Shown here one piece after another: positions 14,137 through 22,604 of a stretch of DNA of 39,342 nt. A program made the position numbers and the translations under genes. The stretch covers positions 1 through 39,342 of the forward strand of contig CASDOO010000016.1 in assembly GCA_949282275.1 (NCBI GenBank), given 5' to 3'. The first letter of the stretch is position 1; every line of letters begins with the position of its first letter. The notes under the pieces were generated by a model. That model saw only the letters and a list, made by a program, of their open reading frames with translations, searched no databases and was not told the origin of the DNA. Origin of the DNA: an uncultured Bacillota bacterium. Its GTDB lineage: Bacteria; Bacillota_I; Bacilli_A; RFN20; CAG-288.

Positions 14137-15651
14137 ATGGAAATTGCAGTCTTGGGTGCAAGCGGGAACATGGGACGGGAAGTCGTCCGCCAGCTTCTTG
14201 CCGTCAAGCAGATCGAGTCGATAGCGGTCCTCATGCGGAGCGAAAGGAAAGCGGAGGCTTTTCGGAAAGTCTTTGCCGCGGACACGCATCGCATCCGGAT
14301 TGTCTTTGGGGACGTCTCTTCCCTTTCGGCACTGGAAAGACTGATGGCGCATGCCGCCTTTGTCGTAGACATGGCCGCCTGCATTCCGCCCCAATCCGAC
14401 TACAATCCCCGGAATGCACTCCTTGCCAACGAAAAGGGACCCGTAAACGTCGTAAAGGTCTTGAAGGAAAGCAATCCTTCGGCAAAGCTCATCCATGTAT
14501 CCACCGTTGCCCTTTATGGGGACAGGACGGTGGAACATCCAATCGGGAAGGTCGGTAATCCTGTCATCAGTTCCATCTATGATATCTATTCCCTGACGAA
14601 GGAAAGAGGCGAACTTGCCGTCCTGGAGTCCGGCCTGGAAAACTGGGTTATCCTTCGACAGACGGCAATGTTCCACGATGCCCTCATTCATGACAACATG
14701 AATGACGGATTGATGTTCCATGCCAGGACGGATGGGCCCCTGGAGTGGCTTTCGGCTAGGGATAGTGCCTTGCTTATCACAAGAATTATTGATGGAGATA
14801 TCCAGGGAAGGCTTTCGGACATCGGATTCTATCGACATGTCTATGATATGCCTGGTGGCCAAAAGAATCGCTGTTATGGATGGCAGGTTCTTTCGAAGGG
14901 CCTCGAGATCGCTGGCCTTTCCTTCCGAAAAGTCTTCAGGCCACAGGACTTCGTGAAGAGGAATTTCCATGGCGTGTGGTATCCAGAAAACAATATTCTC
15001 AATGATTTATTCCAGTATCAAAACGAAAGCTTCGATGCTTTCTTTGAAGAACAATTGAAAAGAAATCCTATCTTCAGATTCGGAAGATTGATTCCGAATT
15101 CGCTTGTCCGCCATATTCTTTGCCATGTGCTTTTGGGAAAAAACGAGAACAATCCTGCCTATTGGTATGCATCCGGAAAGGATGATCTTCTTGCGGCTTT
15201 CTATGGCGGAAGAAAGGCCTATGAAGAAATACCGCAAGCTTGGGAGGAAAGCATGCTCCCCAAGGAAATTCCGCAAGTGCCAAAGGGACTTGAGCCGCTT
15301 TATGATGTCGACAAGCCGGAGAAGGAAATCACGCTATCGGATCTTCGAATCGTAGCCGGCCTTCATGGTGGAGAATGCCTGGAATCCCTATTCGAGAAGG
15401 GCGATGTCTATCGTCCGGTCGCCTTCCGTGACCAGGATGGCCATGTTTTTTCGATGACGGCCTATTCCGTCTATAAGGCAGGACATTGGTTCAATCCGAC
15501 GCTGACGGGATATGTTTGGGACTATGATCGCTTGGCGAAGAGAGATAGGATCTATGCCCAAGTCTGGCATGAGACCTTTGTGCCAGGTGAGGAACGACGC
15601 TACTGGATGGACGAAAACTTTGGACGGCATATCGAGGAAAGCAAAAAATGA
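14137..15651 (+). CDS. NAD(P)-dependent SDR-type oxidoreductase with extra C-terminal domain
   Basis: 504 residues from the ATG at 14137, chosen because GGGGAG lies six bases before it and the nucleotide-binding motif GASGNMG begins at residue 8. The open frame upstream (to 13975) has no ribosome site and does not look like the family. Residues 1-290 form an extended SDR/NAD-dependent epimerase-dehydratase Rossmann domain with VDMAACIPP and catalytic-type YSLTK. Residues about 300-504 are an added domain, rich in Trp, Tyr and His (YWYASG, GHWFNPTLTGYVWDYDRL), that I do not recognise. Its stop overlaps the ATG of the ferredoxin gene (ATGA), so the two probably form a redox pair. The substrate is unknown; a family-level guess is a steroid- or sugar-like carbonyl/hydroxyl compound. 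Confidence 0.8.
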   Translation: MEIAVLGASGNMGREVVRQLLAVKQIESIAVLMRSERKAEAFRKVFAADTHRIRIVFGDVSSLSALERLMAHAAFVVDMAACIPPQSDYNPRNALLANEKGPVNVVKVLKESNPSAKLIHVSTVALYGDRTVEHPIGKVGNPVISSIYDIYSLTKERGELAVLESGLENWVILRQTAMFHDALIHDNMNDGLMFHARTDGPLEWLSARDSALLITRIIDGDIQGRLSDIGFYRHVYDMPGGQKNRCYGWQVLSKGLEIAGLSFRKVFRPQDFVKRNFHGVWYPENNILNDLFQYQNESFDAFFEEQLKRNPIFRFGRLIPNSLVRHILCHVLLGKNENNPAYWYASGKDDLLAAFYGGRKAYEEIPQAWEESMLPKEIPQVPKGLEPLYDVDKPEKEITLSDLRIVAGLHGGECLESLFEKGDVYRPVAFRDQDGHVFSMTAYSVYKAGHWFNPTLTGYVWDYDRLAKRDRIYAQVWHETFVPGEERRYWMDENFGRHIEESKK

Positions 15652-16526
15652 AAATCGCACTCGTCTATTTTTCGGGAACGGGCAACACGCGCAAATGCGT
15701 CCGTGCAACGGCAAAGGCCCTTGAGGACGAAAGGCAGGAAACGACGCTTTTTGATTTGGAGAAGACAAGCAAGATTGACCTTTCCTCTTTCGATTGCCTT
15801 GTCATCGGCTATCCGATTCATGCCTTCAATGCTCCCAAGATTATTTTGGACTTTGCCCAAGGAATGGCTTCCCTTTCCAAGAACGCTCCTGTCTACGTGG
15901 TGAAGACGTCGGGTGAAGGGCTTCGCCTGAATGACTATTCCTCAGCAAGGCTGAAGATTCTTTTGAAACGAAATGGTTATTGTCTACGGGGTGAGTTCCA
16001 CTATCTCATGCCCTACGACATGGTCTTCCGACACACGGAGGACATGGCCTTCCGGATGTGGGAGACGGCAAAAAAACTCATTCCTTTGGATGCCAGGGAA
16101 ATCCTTCAGGATGGCGAAAGGGAGTGGAAACCGACCCTTCTTTCGAAAGGCCTGCTCTCCCTTTTCCGGATCGAACAGAAGGCGAGCGGACTTATCGGAA
16201 AGACGTTTTGGGCAGACGACAAATGCATTCGCTGTGGTCTTTGCGTCCGCAATTGTCCAACAAAGAACATCACGATGGACGATTCCGGAATCCATTTCTC
16301 GACGAAGTGTCTCCTCTGCTCTCGATGCGCCTTTTCCTGCCCAAAGGACGCCATCCATCTTGGCATCCTCAACTTCATGAAGGTCAATGGCCCCTATCGT
16401 TTCGAGGAAGCGGGCGATGGCATGGGAAAGAAGGGGATCCTCAAGAAATCCTACGATGCATACTTCCGGTCTGCCGAGGAAAGAATTCAAAAAGCAGAAG
16501 AGGAAGCTAAGAAAGAATCGATTTAA
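15648..16526 (+). CDS. EFR1-type flavodoxin-ferredoxin fusion
   Basis: 292 residues. The N-terminal 160 form a flavodoxin-like domain with FMN phosphate loop YFSGTGNTRKC (8-17) and VIGYPIHAFNAP. The C-terminal part binds two [4Fe-4S] clusters through CIRCGLCVRNCP (Cys193, 196, 199, 203) and CLLCSRCAFSCP (Cys221, 224, 227, 231), the bacterial 2x4Fe-4S pattern. A charged helical tail with EERIQKAEEEAKK closes the protein. This is the layout of the EFR1 family of anaerobic Bacillota, cytoplasmic electron carriers between low-potential donors and an oxidoreductase. Overlap with the SDR gene by four bases points to that enzyme as its partner (inference). No terminator is visible in the 37 bases before the converging GNAT gene. 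Confidence 0.9.
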   Translation: MKIALVYFSGTGNTRKCVRATAKALEDERQETTLFDLEKTSKIDLSSFDCLVIGYPIHAFNAPKIILDFAQGMASLSKNAPVYVVKTSGEGLRLNDYSSARLKILLKRNGYCLRGEFHYLMPYDMVFRHTEDMAFRMWETAKKLIPLDAREILQDGEREWKPTLLSKGLLSLFRIEQKASGLIGKTFWADDKCIRCGLCVRNCPTKNITMDDSGIHFSTKCLLCSRCAFSCPKDAIHLGILNFMKVNGPYRFEEAGDGMGKKGILKKSYDAYFRSAEERIQKAEEEAKKESI

Positions 16527-16563
16527 AAAGCAGATTTCTTTGCCTTAGAAAGGATGTTTGATA

Positions 16564-17010
16564 TCAAAACAGCTTTTTGGCAAGCATGACAGAGTTTTCC
16601 AAAGACTGGAATCCATTTCGGCAATAGAAGGAATAAGCCGGGTAGTTCCTTTCCGTCGTGAGGATGAGATAGGCGATTTTCTTTTCGATGCAGGCCTTGC
16701 CGATTCTATCCAGAAGAAGTGTCCCAAGTCCTTTTCCTTGATGGCCTGTTTTGATGCAGAGCTCATCGATGCGGAACTGGTTTCCCTCATAGAAGTGCAT
16801 GAGGCGGCCAAGGGCAATGCCGACGAGCGCATCGTTGTCGAAAAGACCGAAGGCAAGCGTGTTTTTCTGGTCGAGGAGATCCTGGATATAAAGATCCAGT
16901 TGCCTTCTGTCGGACCAATCGTCGTTCCACGGTTCCCTTGAAAATGCGGATTCGAAGACTTCCTTGACCTGTTCGAAGTCTTTCTTAGGGTCGAGTGTTC
17001 TTAGTTCCAT
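16564..17010 (-). CDS. GNAT-family N-acetyltransferase
   Basis: 148 residues from the second in-frame ATG at 17010, preceded at five bases by GGGAG; the ATG at 17022 has no such site. GNAT fold: FDNDALVGIALGRL (beta2-3), RIDELCIKTGHQGKGLGTLLLDRI with the acetyl-CoA pyrophosphate loop QGKGLG, then NYPAYSFYCRNGF of motif B. It should transfer an acetyl group from acetyl-CoA to an amine of a small molecule or peptide in the cytoplasm; the acceptor cannot be predicted. Lies 66 bases downstream of the UvrA-like gene in the same direction and may be co-transcribed with it, a pairing that would fit a resistance role but proves nothing. Confidence 0.85.
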   Translation of the reverse strand: MELRTLDPKKDFEQVKEVFESAFSREPWNDDWSDRRQLDLYIQDLLDQKNTLAFGLFDNDALVGIALGRLMHFYEGNQFRIDELCIKTGHQGKGLGTLLLDRIGKACIEKKIAYLILTTERNYPAYSFYCRNGFQSLENSVMLAKKLF

Positions 17011-17076
17011 GTTGTCTCCCATGACTGAAATATCTCAATGTCGATTAAAGAATACCTATGATTACTTGGTGAAAAG

Positions 17077-19554
17077 CTATAGGTATTTTCCGGTCTTGCT
17101 TTCTGGGCAGGAGCGGATTTCGTCAAGCGTTCCCTGGATGACGATCCTTCCGCCTTCCGTTCCGCCGCCGGGCCCCATGTCGATAACGTAGTCGGCATTC
17201 GAGATGACATCGAGATCATGTTCGATGACGACGATCGTTGCCCCGGATTCCAAAAGGGTCTGGAAGACGGAGAGAAGCGTCTGGACATCCAGAGGGTGAA
17301 GGCCGATCGTCGGTTCGTCGAAGACGAAGAGGGTATCTTCCTGGCCTTTCCCCATCTCGCTTGCCAGCTTGAGTCGTTGGGCCTCGCCACCGGACAGGGA
17401 AGGCGTCTCCTCGCCGAGGGTAAGATAGCCAAGGCCAAGATCATCGAGAACCTTCAGCTTCGGATAGACGCTCTTCATGTCCTTGCAGACGGAAAGGGCA
17501 TCATGGACATCCATGTTCATCAATTCCGGAAGGGTAAACCTTTTTCCGTCCTTGATTTGGCAGTGGATACTGTCGGCTTCCTTTCCATAGCGGGTCCCGT
17601 GGCAATCCGGACAGGGAATCTCGACATCGGGAAGGAATTGGACGTCCAGGCTTATCGAACCGGTTCCGTCGCAGGTCGGACAGCGGAGTTTCCCTGTGTT
17701 GTAGGAAAAGTCGCCGGCATGATAGCCGAGCTTTTTTGCTTCTTCCTGCCGAGCGAAGATCTTCCTAAGCTCATCGTGGACATTGGCGTAGGTGGCGACG
17801 GTCGAGCGGACATTGATTCCGATTGGCGTGGCATCGATGAGCTTTGCCTGGCAGATGCCTTCCGTCTTGACGGACTTGACGTGATCGGGAAGCGGCTTTC
17901 CGTTTGCTTGTGCCTGGATGGTGGGGACTAGGCTTTCCAATACGAGAGTCGTCTTTCCCGAACCGGAGACGCCCGTAACGACAGTCAGCCTTCCCTTCGG
18001 GATGTCGACTTCCAAGGGCTTGACGGTGTGGATATTGCCAGTCGAAAGATGAATTCGTCCTCTTGCGAAGATTTCTCCTTTTTTAAGGAGAGGCCTTGTT
18101 CTTTCTTTTCGGGAATCGCTTAGGAAGGGACCGATTTTCGAATTCGGGTCAAGGGACAGAGCCTTCGGCGTTCCTTTTGCTATGACCTTTCCGCCATTGG
18201 AACCGGCGCCTGGACCCATTTCGATTAGATAGTCGGAAGCCTTGAGTATCTGGACGTCATGGTCCACGAGTAGGACGGAGTTTCCGTCGTCGATAAGGTC
18301 GTGCATGACATCGATCAGGCCGACGATGTTGCAAGGATGAAGGCCGATGGAGGGTTCATCAAGCACGTATAGGACACCAGTCGTCCGATTCCTGACAGCC
18401 CTTGCCAGTTGCATTCTTTGTCTTTCACCTGTCGAAAGAGTCGATGCGGATCGATCAAGCGTAAGGTATCCCAGTCCAAGATCAAGAAGTCTCTTTGCCG
18501 TCGACAAGAAGGAGTCGATGATGCTTTTTGCCATCGGACGCATTTCCGAGGGAAGGCTTTCCGGGATTTCCTTGACCCAGAGGGCGAGTTCCGAAAGGGT
18601 CTTTTGGCAGGCTTCGTCCAATCCGATGCCGAGGATTCTCGGAAGGCGTGCCTTTTGCGAGAGACGCGTTCCGTGGCATTCCGGGCAGGGACCGCTTTTG
18701 AGGAACTTTTCGACTCTCTTCATGCCGCTTTCGTCCTTGACCTTGGAAAGGGCGTTCTCGACCGTCAGAATGGCATTGTAATAGGTGAAATCCAATTCGG
18801 CGAATTCTTCCGTTTTCTTGGATTGGTAGAGAATGTGCTTTTTGACGGCAGGCCCATGGAAGACGATGTCCTTCTCCTCAGGGCTCAAGTCCTTGAATGG
18901 GACGTTCGTCCTTACGCCCATGGCACGACAGACATCCACCATCAAGGTCCACATCAGGGAATTCCATGGGGCAACGGCCCCTTCGTCGATGGTTTTGGTA
19001 TCATCCGGGACCAGAGTCGAAAGGTCGACTTCCAGGATTGTCCCTGTTCCGGAACATTTCGGGCAGGCGCCTTGGCTATTGAACGCCAATTCTTCGGCGG
19101 ATGGCGCATAAAAATGGGCACCACAGACAGGGCAGACAAGTTCCTTTTCGGCAGCGACATTAAGGCTTGGCTCGACATAATGGCCATTGGGACAGACATG
19201 GCTTGCAAGGCGGGAATACATCAGACGGAGGCTATTGAGAAGTTCCGTCCCTGTCCCGAAGGTCGAGCGGATGCCAGGAACGGCAGGACGTTGATGGAGG
19301 GCAAGGGCTGCCGGGACATAAAGGACTTCGTCGACATCCGCCTTTGCCGCCTGTGTCATCCTGCGTCTTGTATAGGTCGAAAGGGCCTCCAGATATCGTC
19401 TGGACCCTTCGGCATAAAGGACACCAAGGGATAGGGAGGATTTTCCGGATCCGGAGACACCGGCGATACCGACGATTTCATTTAACGGCACGTCCACGTT
19501 GATGTTTTTCAGGTTATGGACCCTTGCGCCCCTTATTTCGATATGATCCCGCAT
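17077..19554 (-). CDS. UvrA-like ABC ATPase lacking the UvrB-binding domain (class II UvrA paralogue)
   Basis: 825 residues from ATG 19554, which follows GGGAGGGATAAGG; a longer frame adds nine unsupported residues. Two ABC units: Walker A GVSGSGKSSL (about 32-41) with signature LSTGERQR, and GVSGSGKTTL with signature LSGGEAQR. Zinc-finger Cys pairs occur as CPNG…CPVC, CPKCSGTG, CPECHGTR and CPTCDGTG…CPDCHGTR. In true UvrA (about 940 residues) the UvrB-binding domain follows the first zinc segment; here the sequence passes directly to the next (CPVCGAHFYAPSAEEL). That marks a class II paralogue, a group linked in some bacteria with resistance to DNA-binding drugs, not with core excision repair. 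It has its own promoter (19581-19609). Confidence 0.9.
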   Translation of the reverse strand: MRDHIEIRGARVHNLKNINVDVPLNEIVGIAGVSGSGKSSLSLGVLYAEGSRRYLEALSTYTRRRMTQAAKADVDEVLYVPAALALHQRPAVPGIRSTFGTGTELLNSLRLMYSRLASHVCPNGHYVEPSLNVAAEKELVCPVCGAHFYAPSAEELAFNSQGACPKCSGTGTILEVDLSTLVPDDTKTIDEGAVAPWNSLMWTLMVDVCRAMGVRTNVPFKDLSPEEKDIVFHGPAVKKHILYQSKKTEEFAELDFTYYNAILTVENALSKVKDESGMKRVEKFLKSGPCPECHGTRLSQKARLPRILGIGLDEACQKTLSELALWVKEIPESLPSEMRPMAKSIIDSFLSTAKRLLDLGLGYLTLDRSASTLSTGERQRMQLARAVRNRTTGVLYVLDEPSIGLHPCNIVGLIDVMHDLIDDGNSVLLVDHDVQILKASDYLIEMGPGAGSNGGKVIAKGTPKALSLDPNSKIGPFLSDSRKERTRPLLKKGEIFARGRIHLSTGNIHTVKPLEVDIPKGRLTVVTGVSGSGKTTLVLESLVPTIQAQANGKPLPDHVKSVKTEGICQAKLIDATPIGINVRSTVATYANVHDELRKIFARQEEAKKLGYHAGDFSYNTGKLRCPTCDGTGSISLDVQFLPDVEIPCPDCHGTRYGKEADSIHCQIKDGKRFTLPELMNMDVHDALSVCKDMKSVYPKLKVLDDLGLGYLTLGEETPSLSGGEAQRLKLASEMGKGQEDTLFVFDEPTIGLHPLDVQTLLSVFQTLLESGATIVVIEHDLDVISNADYVIDMGPGGGTEGGRIVIQGTLDEIRSCPESKTGKYL

Positions 19555-19580
19555 CCTTATCCCTCCCAAGTAGCAAGGCA

Positions 19581-19609
19581 ATTATAGAAGGATAGAAAAG
19601 ACAAGGCAA
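19581..19609 (-). promoter_or_regulatory. Promoter of the UvrA-like gene
   Basis: Minus strand TTGCCT (19604-19609), a 17-base spacer and TATAAT (19581-19586). The -10 is 27 bases before the start codon. Confidence 0.65.
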
Positions 19610-19697
19610 CGAGGAAGAAGGACATGATAAAAGCAATCTATCAAATGGCATAAAGAACGGAAACGACATGGAAAAGCAACAATAAAGAGAATTCGAA

Positions 19698-21098
19698 TCA
19701 ATCGGATAGGTTCGTTGTCAATCTCTTCAGTTTCTTGAGTTCTTGTTTCTTTCCTTTTCTTTCATCCCTCCGTATGCCAATGAAGCCCAAGGGAATGGAA
19801 AGACAGAGGACTGCCAGGACAAAGAGGAAAATCTCAAGGGATGTGACTAAGGAGAGGGAAAGAAGACTGGCATGGACAACGCTATTGAAGATAAAACAGG
19901 CCAAGGCGACAAGAAGCCAAGAAGGAACGGCAATGCAAATGGCCATCAGGAATCCCTGAAGAAGGCTTGTCTTGAGAACGTCGTCGTTTGAAGGGGTTGG
20001 CTGAATCCTTTTTGTCAACTTGACCTGATCCTTTCCGAAGGCGAGGATTGCCCATGCGGCAAACAATAGGAGAACGATGACGACATATCGTCCCGGTTCT
20101 TGGACATACTCCCTGAAGATATCGATGGCGTAGCCGTTGTGCGTAAAGGCGTTCTTCGATTCGATGATTCTTCCGGCCCCATAGGCGTTTCGCATATCCA
20201 AGTACTCTAGGCAGGTTGCCACTTGCCTTGCGTTGGTGACAAAGCCATAGATAGTGCTTTTCCCTTCGATTGTCTCGCCCGTGTAGGTCAGGGCATGGGA
20301 GGAAAGGATGACGCCGTTTCGAATCTCCTGGAGTCGATCTTTCCTTTCGGTAGAGAATACGTCCGGGAAGACAGATTCTATATAGTTTCTTTCCTTGTTT
20401 TCGTAGATGCCGACAATCGTCTTTCCCTTGACGCTTTTTCCGACGAGCTGATCGACGGACGATGGCATAAAGCTTCCCTCATCGGCGGCGATGCCGTATT
20501 CCAGGAAGAGATCGGCCTGAAGCCAGGAAATCATGATCTCATTCTCGCTTGCGGGAAGATGGCAATTTGTAGCGGAAGAAAGCCGTCGGTCGAAAGAAAG
20601 ACCCAAGCCTTCCATGTCGGCATATTTGCTGATACTAAGAAGACTATCGTTTGTGAGAAGCTGTCCAATCGGCATTGCCATCTGGTTTTCTTCGAATCGG
20701 GAGGCATATTCTTCTTTCTTTTGGACATGGGACGCCGTGTCAAAGCCCCCTGCCGAGACAAGCATATTTGGTTCTTGGAAAGCCAAGATAAGAACATCCT
20801 TCTGCCCCTCGTCGAACGGAGCGTCATTTCCTCTTAGCATCAAACCGCCTTGGGAAAGGATTCCCTCGTATTCGACGCTGTTAAGCTGGATGAAGTTCAT
20901 GCCGGTATCGACTGCTTTTGAGAATTCGTTGTAGAGAACAGGGGCCTTCGATGCCGTCGAAAAGCAACCAAAGAATGTCATTATCAAAACGGAAAAAATC
21001 CAGAAAATGAACGTTTCGCCTTTGGAACTTTTGAAGTTGCTGTTTATTTGCTTAAGACGGTGTCTAAAGGAAATGGACTTGTTTTTTTGTTTTTTCAT
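19698..21098 (-). CDS. FtsX/MacB-like permease without a partner ATPase
   Basis: 466 residues. One membrane segment at about 28-47, a large extracellular domain (about 50-335), then three segments at about 338-355, 377-405 and 412-441, and a basic Lys-rich tail. This 1+3 topology with a big periplasmic-type domain is that of FtsX/MacB permeases. No ABC ATPase is encoded beside it and the cytoplasmic loop between segments 2 and 3 is short. Its ATG directly follows the TAG of the secreted hydrolase gene (TAGATG); the ribosome site AGAGGAAAG lies inside that gene, so translation is coupled. I infer a membrane partner for the hydrolase, by analogy with FtsX and wall hydrolases. Family assignment rests on topology, not on clear sequence signatures. 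Confidence 0.65.
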   Translation of the reverse strand: MKKQKNKSISFRHRLKQINSNFKSSKGETFIFWIFSVLIMTFFGCFSTASKAPVLYNEFSKAVDTGMNFIQLNSVEYEGILSQGGLMLRGNDAPFDEGQKDVLILAFQEPNMLVSAGGFDTASHVQKKEEYASRFEENQMAMPIGQLLTNDSLLSISKYADMEGLGLSFDRRLSSATNCHLPASENEIMISWLQADLFLEYGIAADEGSFMPSSVDQLVGKSVKGKTIVGIYENKERNYIESVFPDVFSTERKDRLQEIRNGVILSSHALTYTGETIEGKSTIYGFVTNARQVATCLEYLDMRNAYGAGRIIESKNAFTHNGYAIDIFREYVQEPGRYVVIVLLLFAAWAILAFGKDQVKLTKRIQPTPSNDDVLKTSLLQGFLMAICIAVPSWLLVALACFIFNSVVHASLLSLSLVTSLEIFLFVLAVLCLSIPLGFIGIRRDERKGKKQELKKLKRLTTNLSD

Positions 21099-22409
21099 CT
21101 AGCTTTCCTCTATTTCGCTGGAAAGAAGAGTCATTGTGTATGTTTCTTTCGAAAGTTTTGTTCCAACTATGATATGTCTTATTCCATTAGAGCACCAAGA
21201 GAAGGCGACAGATGTTGCGAAAAAGTTTTCTGCAATATTGACGTTTTTCGATTTTCCGGCTTCGAGGGTGAAATGATCGACATCGTTAAGGTTTTCCCAA
21301 TTAAGACCATCACCTTCAAAACACATTTTGGAATTATAGTAAACGGTAACGGCATGGTTGTTTGGGTTGCTGACGGTGATTACCCAATGTGAATTAAAAA
21401 AGCTTGATTCGAAGGAGGCGGTTCTTATTTCTAAGTTTAATTCCATAACGGGGATTTCCATAGAGAACTTTCCAGTTGTCAAAAGAACTGGCGCACAGAC
21501 TTCGGTTGTGTGATTGAATCCTGTTCCATAGCATAAATCGATTCCACTGGAGTAATAAGCTGCATAGATGAGTTCGGAACAATACCAGTTATCTTCATCG
21601 ATAGAAACGTCAGTGGAGAAGAAATCTGAAACTCCTGCGTAGGGCTTGCCAATTTGCTGTGAAACAAAGTTCTTGGCTTTGGTGGCAATGCCAAGTTCAT
21701 GGGCGCGGTAAATGCGATAAATTACGACTCCTTTTTCGACAAAGCGTGTATCATCAAGAAAACCATAATTTACTCCAGAAGCTACTGCTTCGACCGTTTG
21801 GATATAATTGCCATAATAGCTAGGCTGACTTGTTTCATAAATGAAAGCAACATGATCTGTCGGCAAATCAGTTAGTGTTTCATAAAGAAAATCGCCTTCC
21901 CAAATCTCTTCATAATTGATGTTCTCATTGGAAATTATAGGCTTTCTTTTAAAAGTGTCTTTTGGTGTTGGCTGAGAGTTATCTAATTCTTTACCTAAAA
22001 TGTATTTTTCATCAGGAAATGCCTCCTCGATGATAGTGTTTCTAGGGGATATTTGATTTGTGCTTTCTGAGAACACGTTCGCATCAAATGGTTTTTGAAG
22101 GGAAATCGCCTGGTTTGACATCTTTTCCGTGTAATCTTCTATGGAATAAGAGTATTGATAGAAGTTATTACAGAAATCTTTAAAAGAAACTAGGTTATCT
22201 AAAGATCTTGTTCTTGCTGAATTTTGGTACTTTTCAAAGTAGCCTTCGAAAACGTCTATAAATGAAAACACCTGACAAACAGCTTCTTCGTCCTCTGTCA
22301 CTATTTGGGGTGCCGCGGGATGGATGTGAGCTGATTCGACAGAAGCGTGGGCTTGGTTGCTTGTCAAAGGAGAGAACAGAATTGCAAATATGAGAAGAAT
22401 CCTTTTCAT
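21099..22409 (-). CDS. Secreted permuted papain-fold hydrolase (YiiX/YycO-like, NlpC/P60 relative)
   Basis: 436 residues from the ATG at 22409, preceded by GAGGAGGAGG. Signal peptide at 1-22 with a likely cut after NQAHA; no lipobox. Residues 23-165 are polar with no recognised domain. The central part has the circularly permuted Cys-peptidase order: His186 in DHVAFIYE, Glu207 in VEAV, then …FVSQQIGKPYAGVSDFF… and Cys277 in WYCSELIYAAY. This His-first, Cys-later order is that of YiiX/YaeF/YycO enzymes, which cleave amide bonds, often in or near cell-wall or lipid substrates. About 100 C-terminal residues follow as a beta-rich module. The gene is noticeably more AT-rich than its neighbours. 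It is coupled to the FtsX-like gene downstream. Confidence 0.8.
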   Translation of the reverse strand: MKRILLIFAILFSPLTSNQAHASVESAHIHPAAPQIVTEDEEAVCQVFSFIDVFEGYFEKYQNSARTRSLDNLVSFKDFCNNFYQYSYSIEDYTEKMSNQAISLQKPFDANVFSESTNQISPRNTIIEEAFPDEKYILGKELDNSQPTPKDTFKRKPIISNENINYEEIWEGDFLYETLTDLPTDHVAFIYETSQPSYYGNYIQTVEAVASGVNYGFLDDTRFVEKGVVIYRIYRAHELGIATKAKNFVSQQIGKPYAGVSDFFSTDVSIDEDNWYCSELIYAAYYSSGIDLCYGTGFNHTTEVCAPVLLTTGKFSMEIPVMELNLEIRTASFESSFFNSHWVITVSNPNNHAVTVYYNSKMCFEGDGLNWENLNDVDHFTLEAGKSKNVNIAENFFATSVAFSWCSNGIRHIIVGTKLSKETYTMTLLSSEIEES

Positions 22410-22552
22410 TTTGCGGCCTCCTCCTCTTCTTTGCTTCAAGGAATTCGTTTGCTAAAAATAGTATAACCCATAACTGAGGAAAAAGATAATTTCATGAACA
22501 TTTCAATCAATAATTTGTCCTTTGTATAGTAGTGGCAGAGGCTATCGCCGAT

Positions 22553-22583
22553 AAAAAAAGCCTTGCGTTTTTGTCCGCAAGGC
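22553..22583 (-). terminator. Strong intrinsic terminator of the twin-lipoprotein operon
   Basis: On the minus strand GCCTTGCG (22583-22576) pairs perfectly with CGCAAGGC (22567-22560), and seven T follow. It lies 21 bases after the stop of the 390-aa lipoprotein. Confidence 0.95.
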
Positions 22584-22604
22584 TTCGAAAGGATTCTAGA
22601 GATT

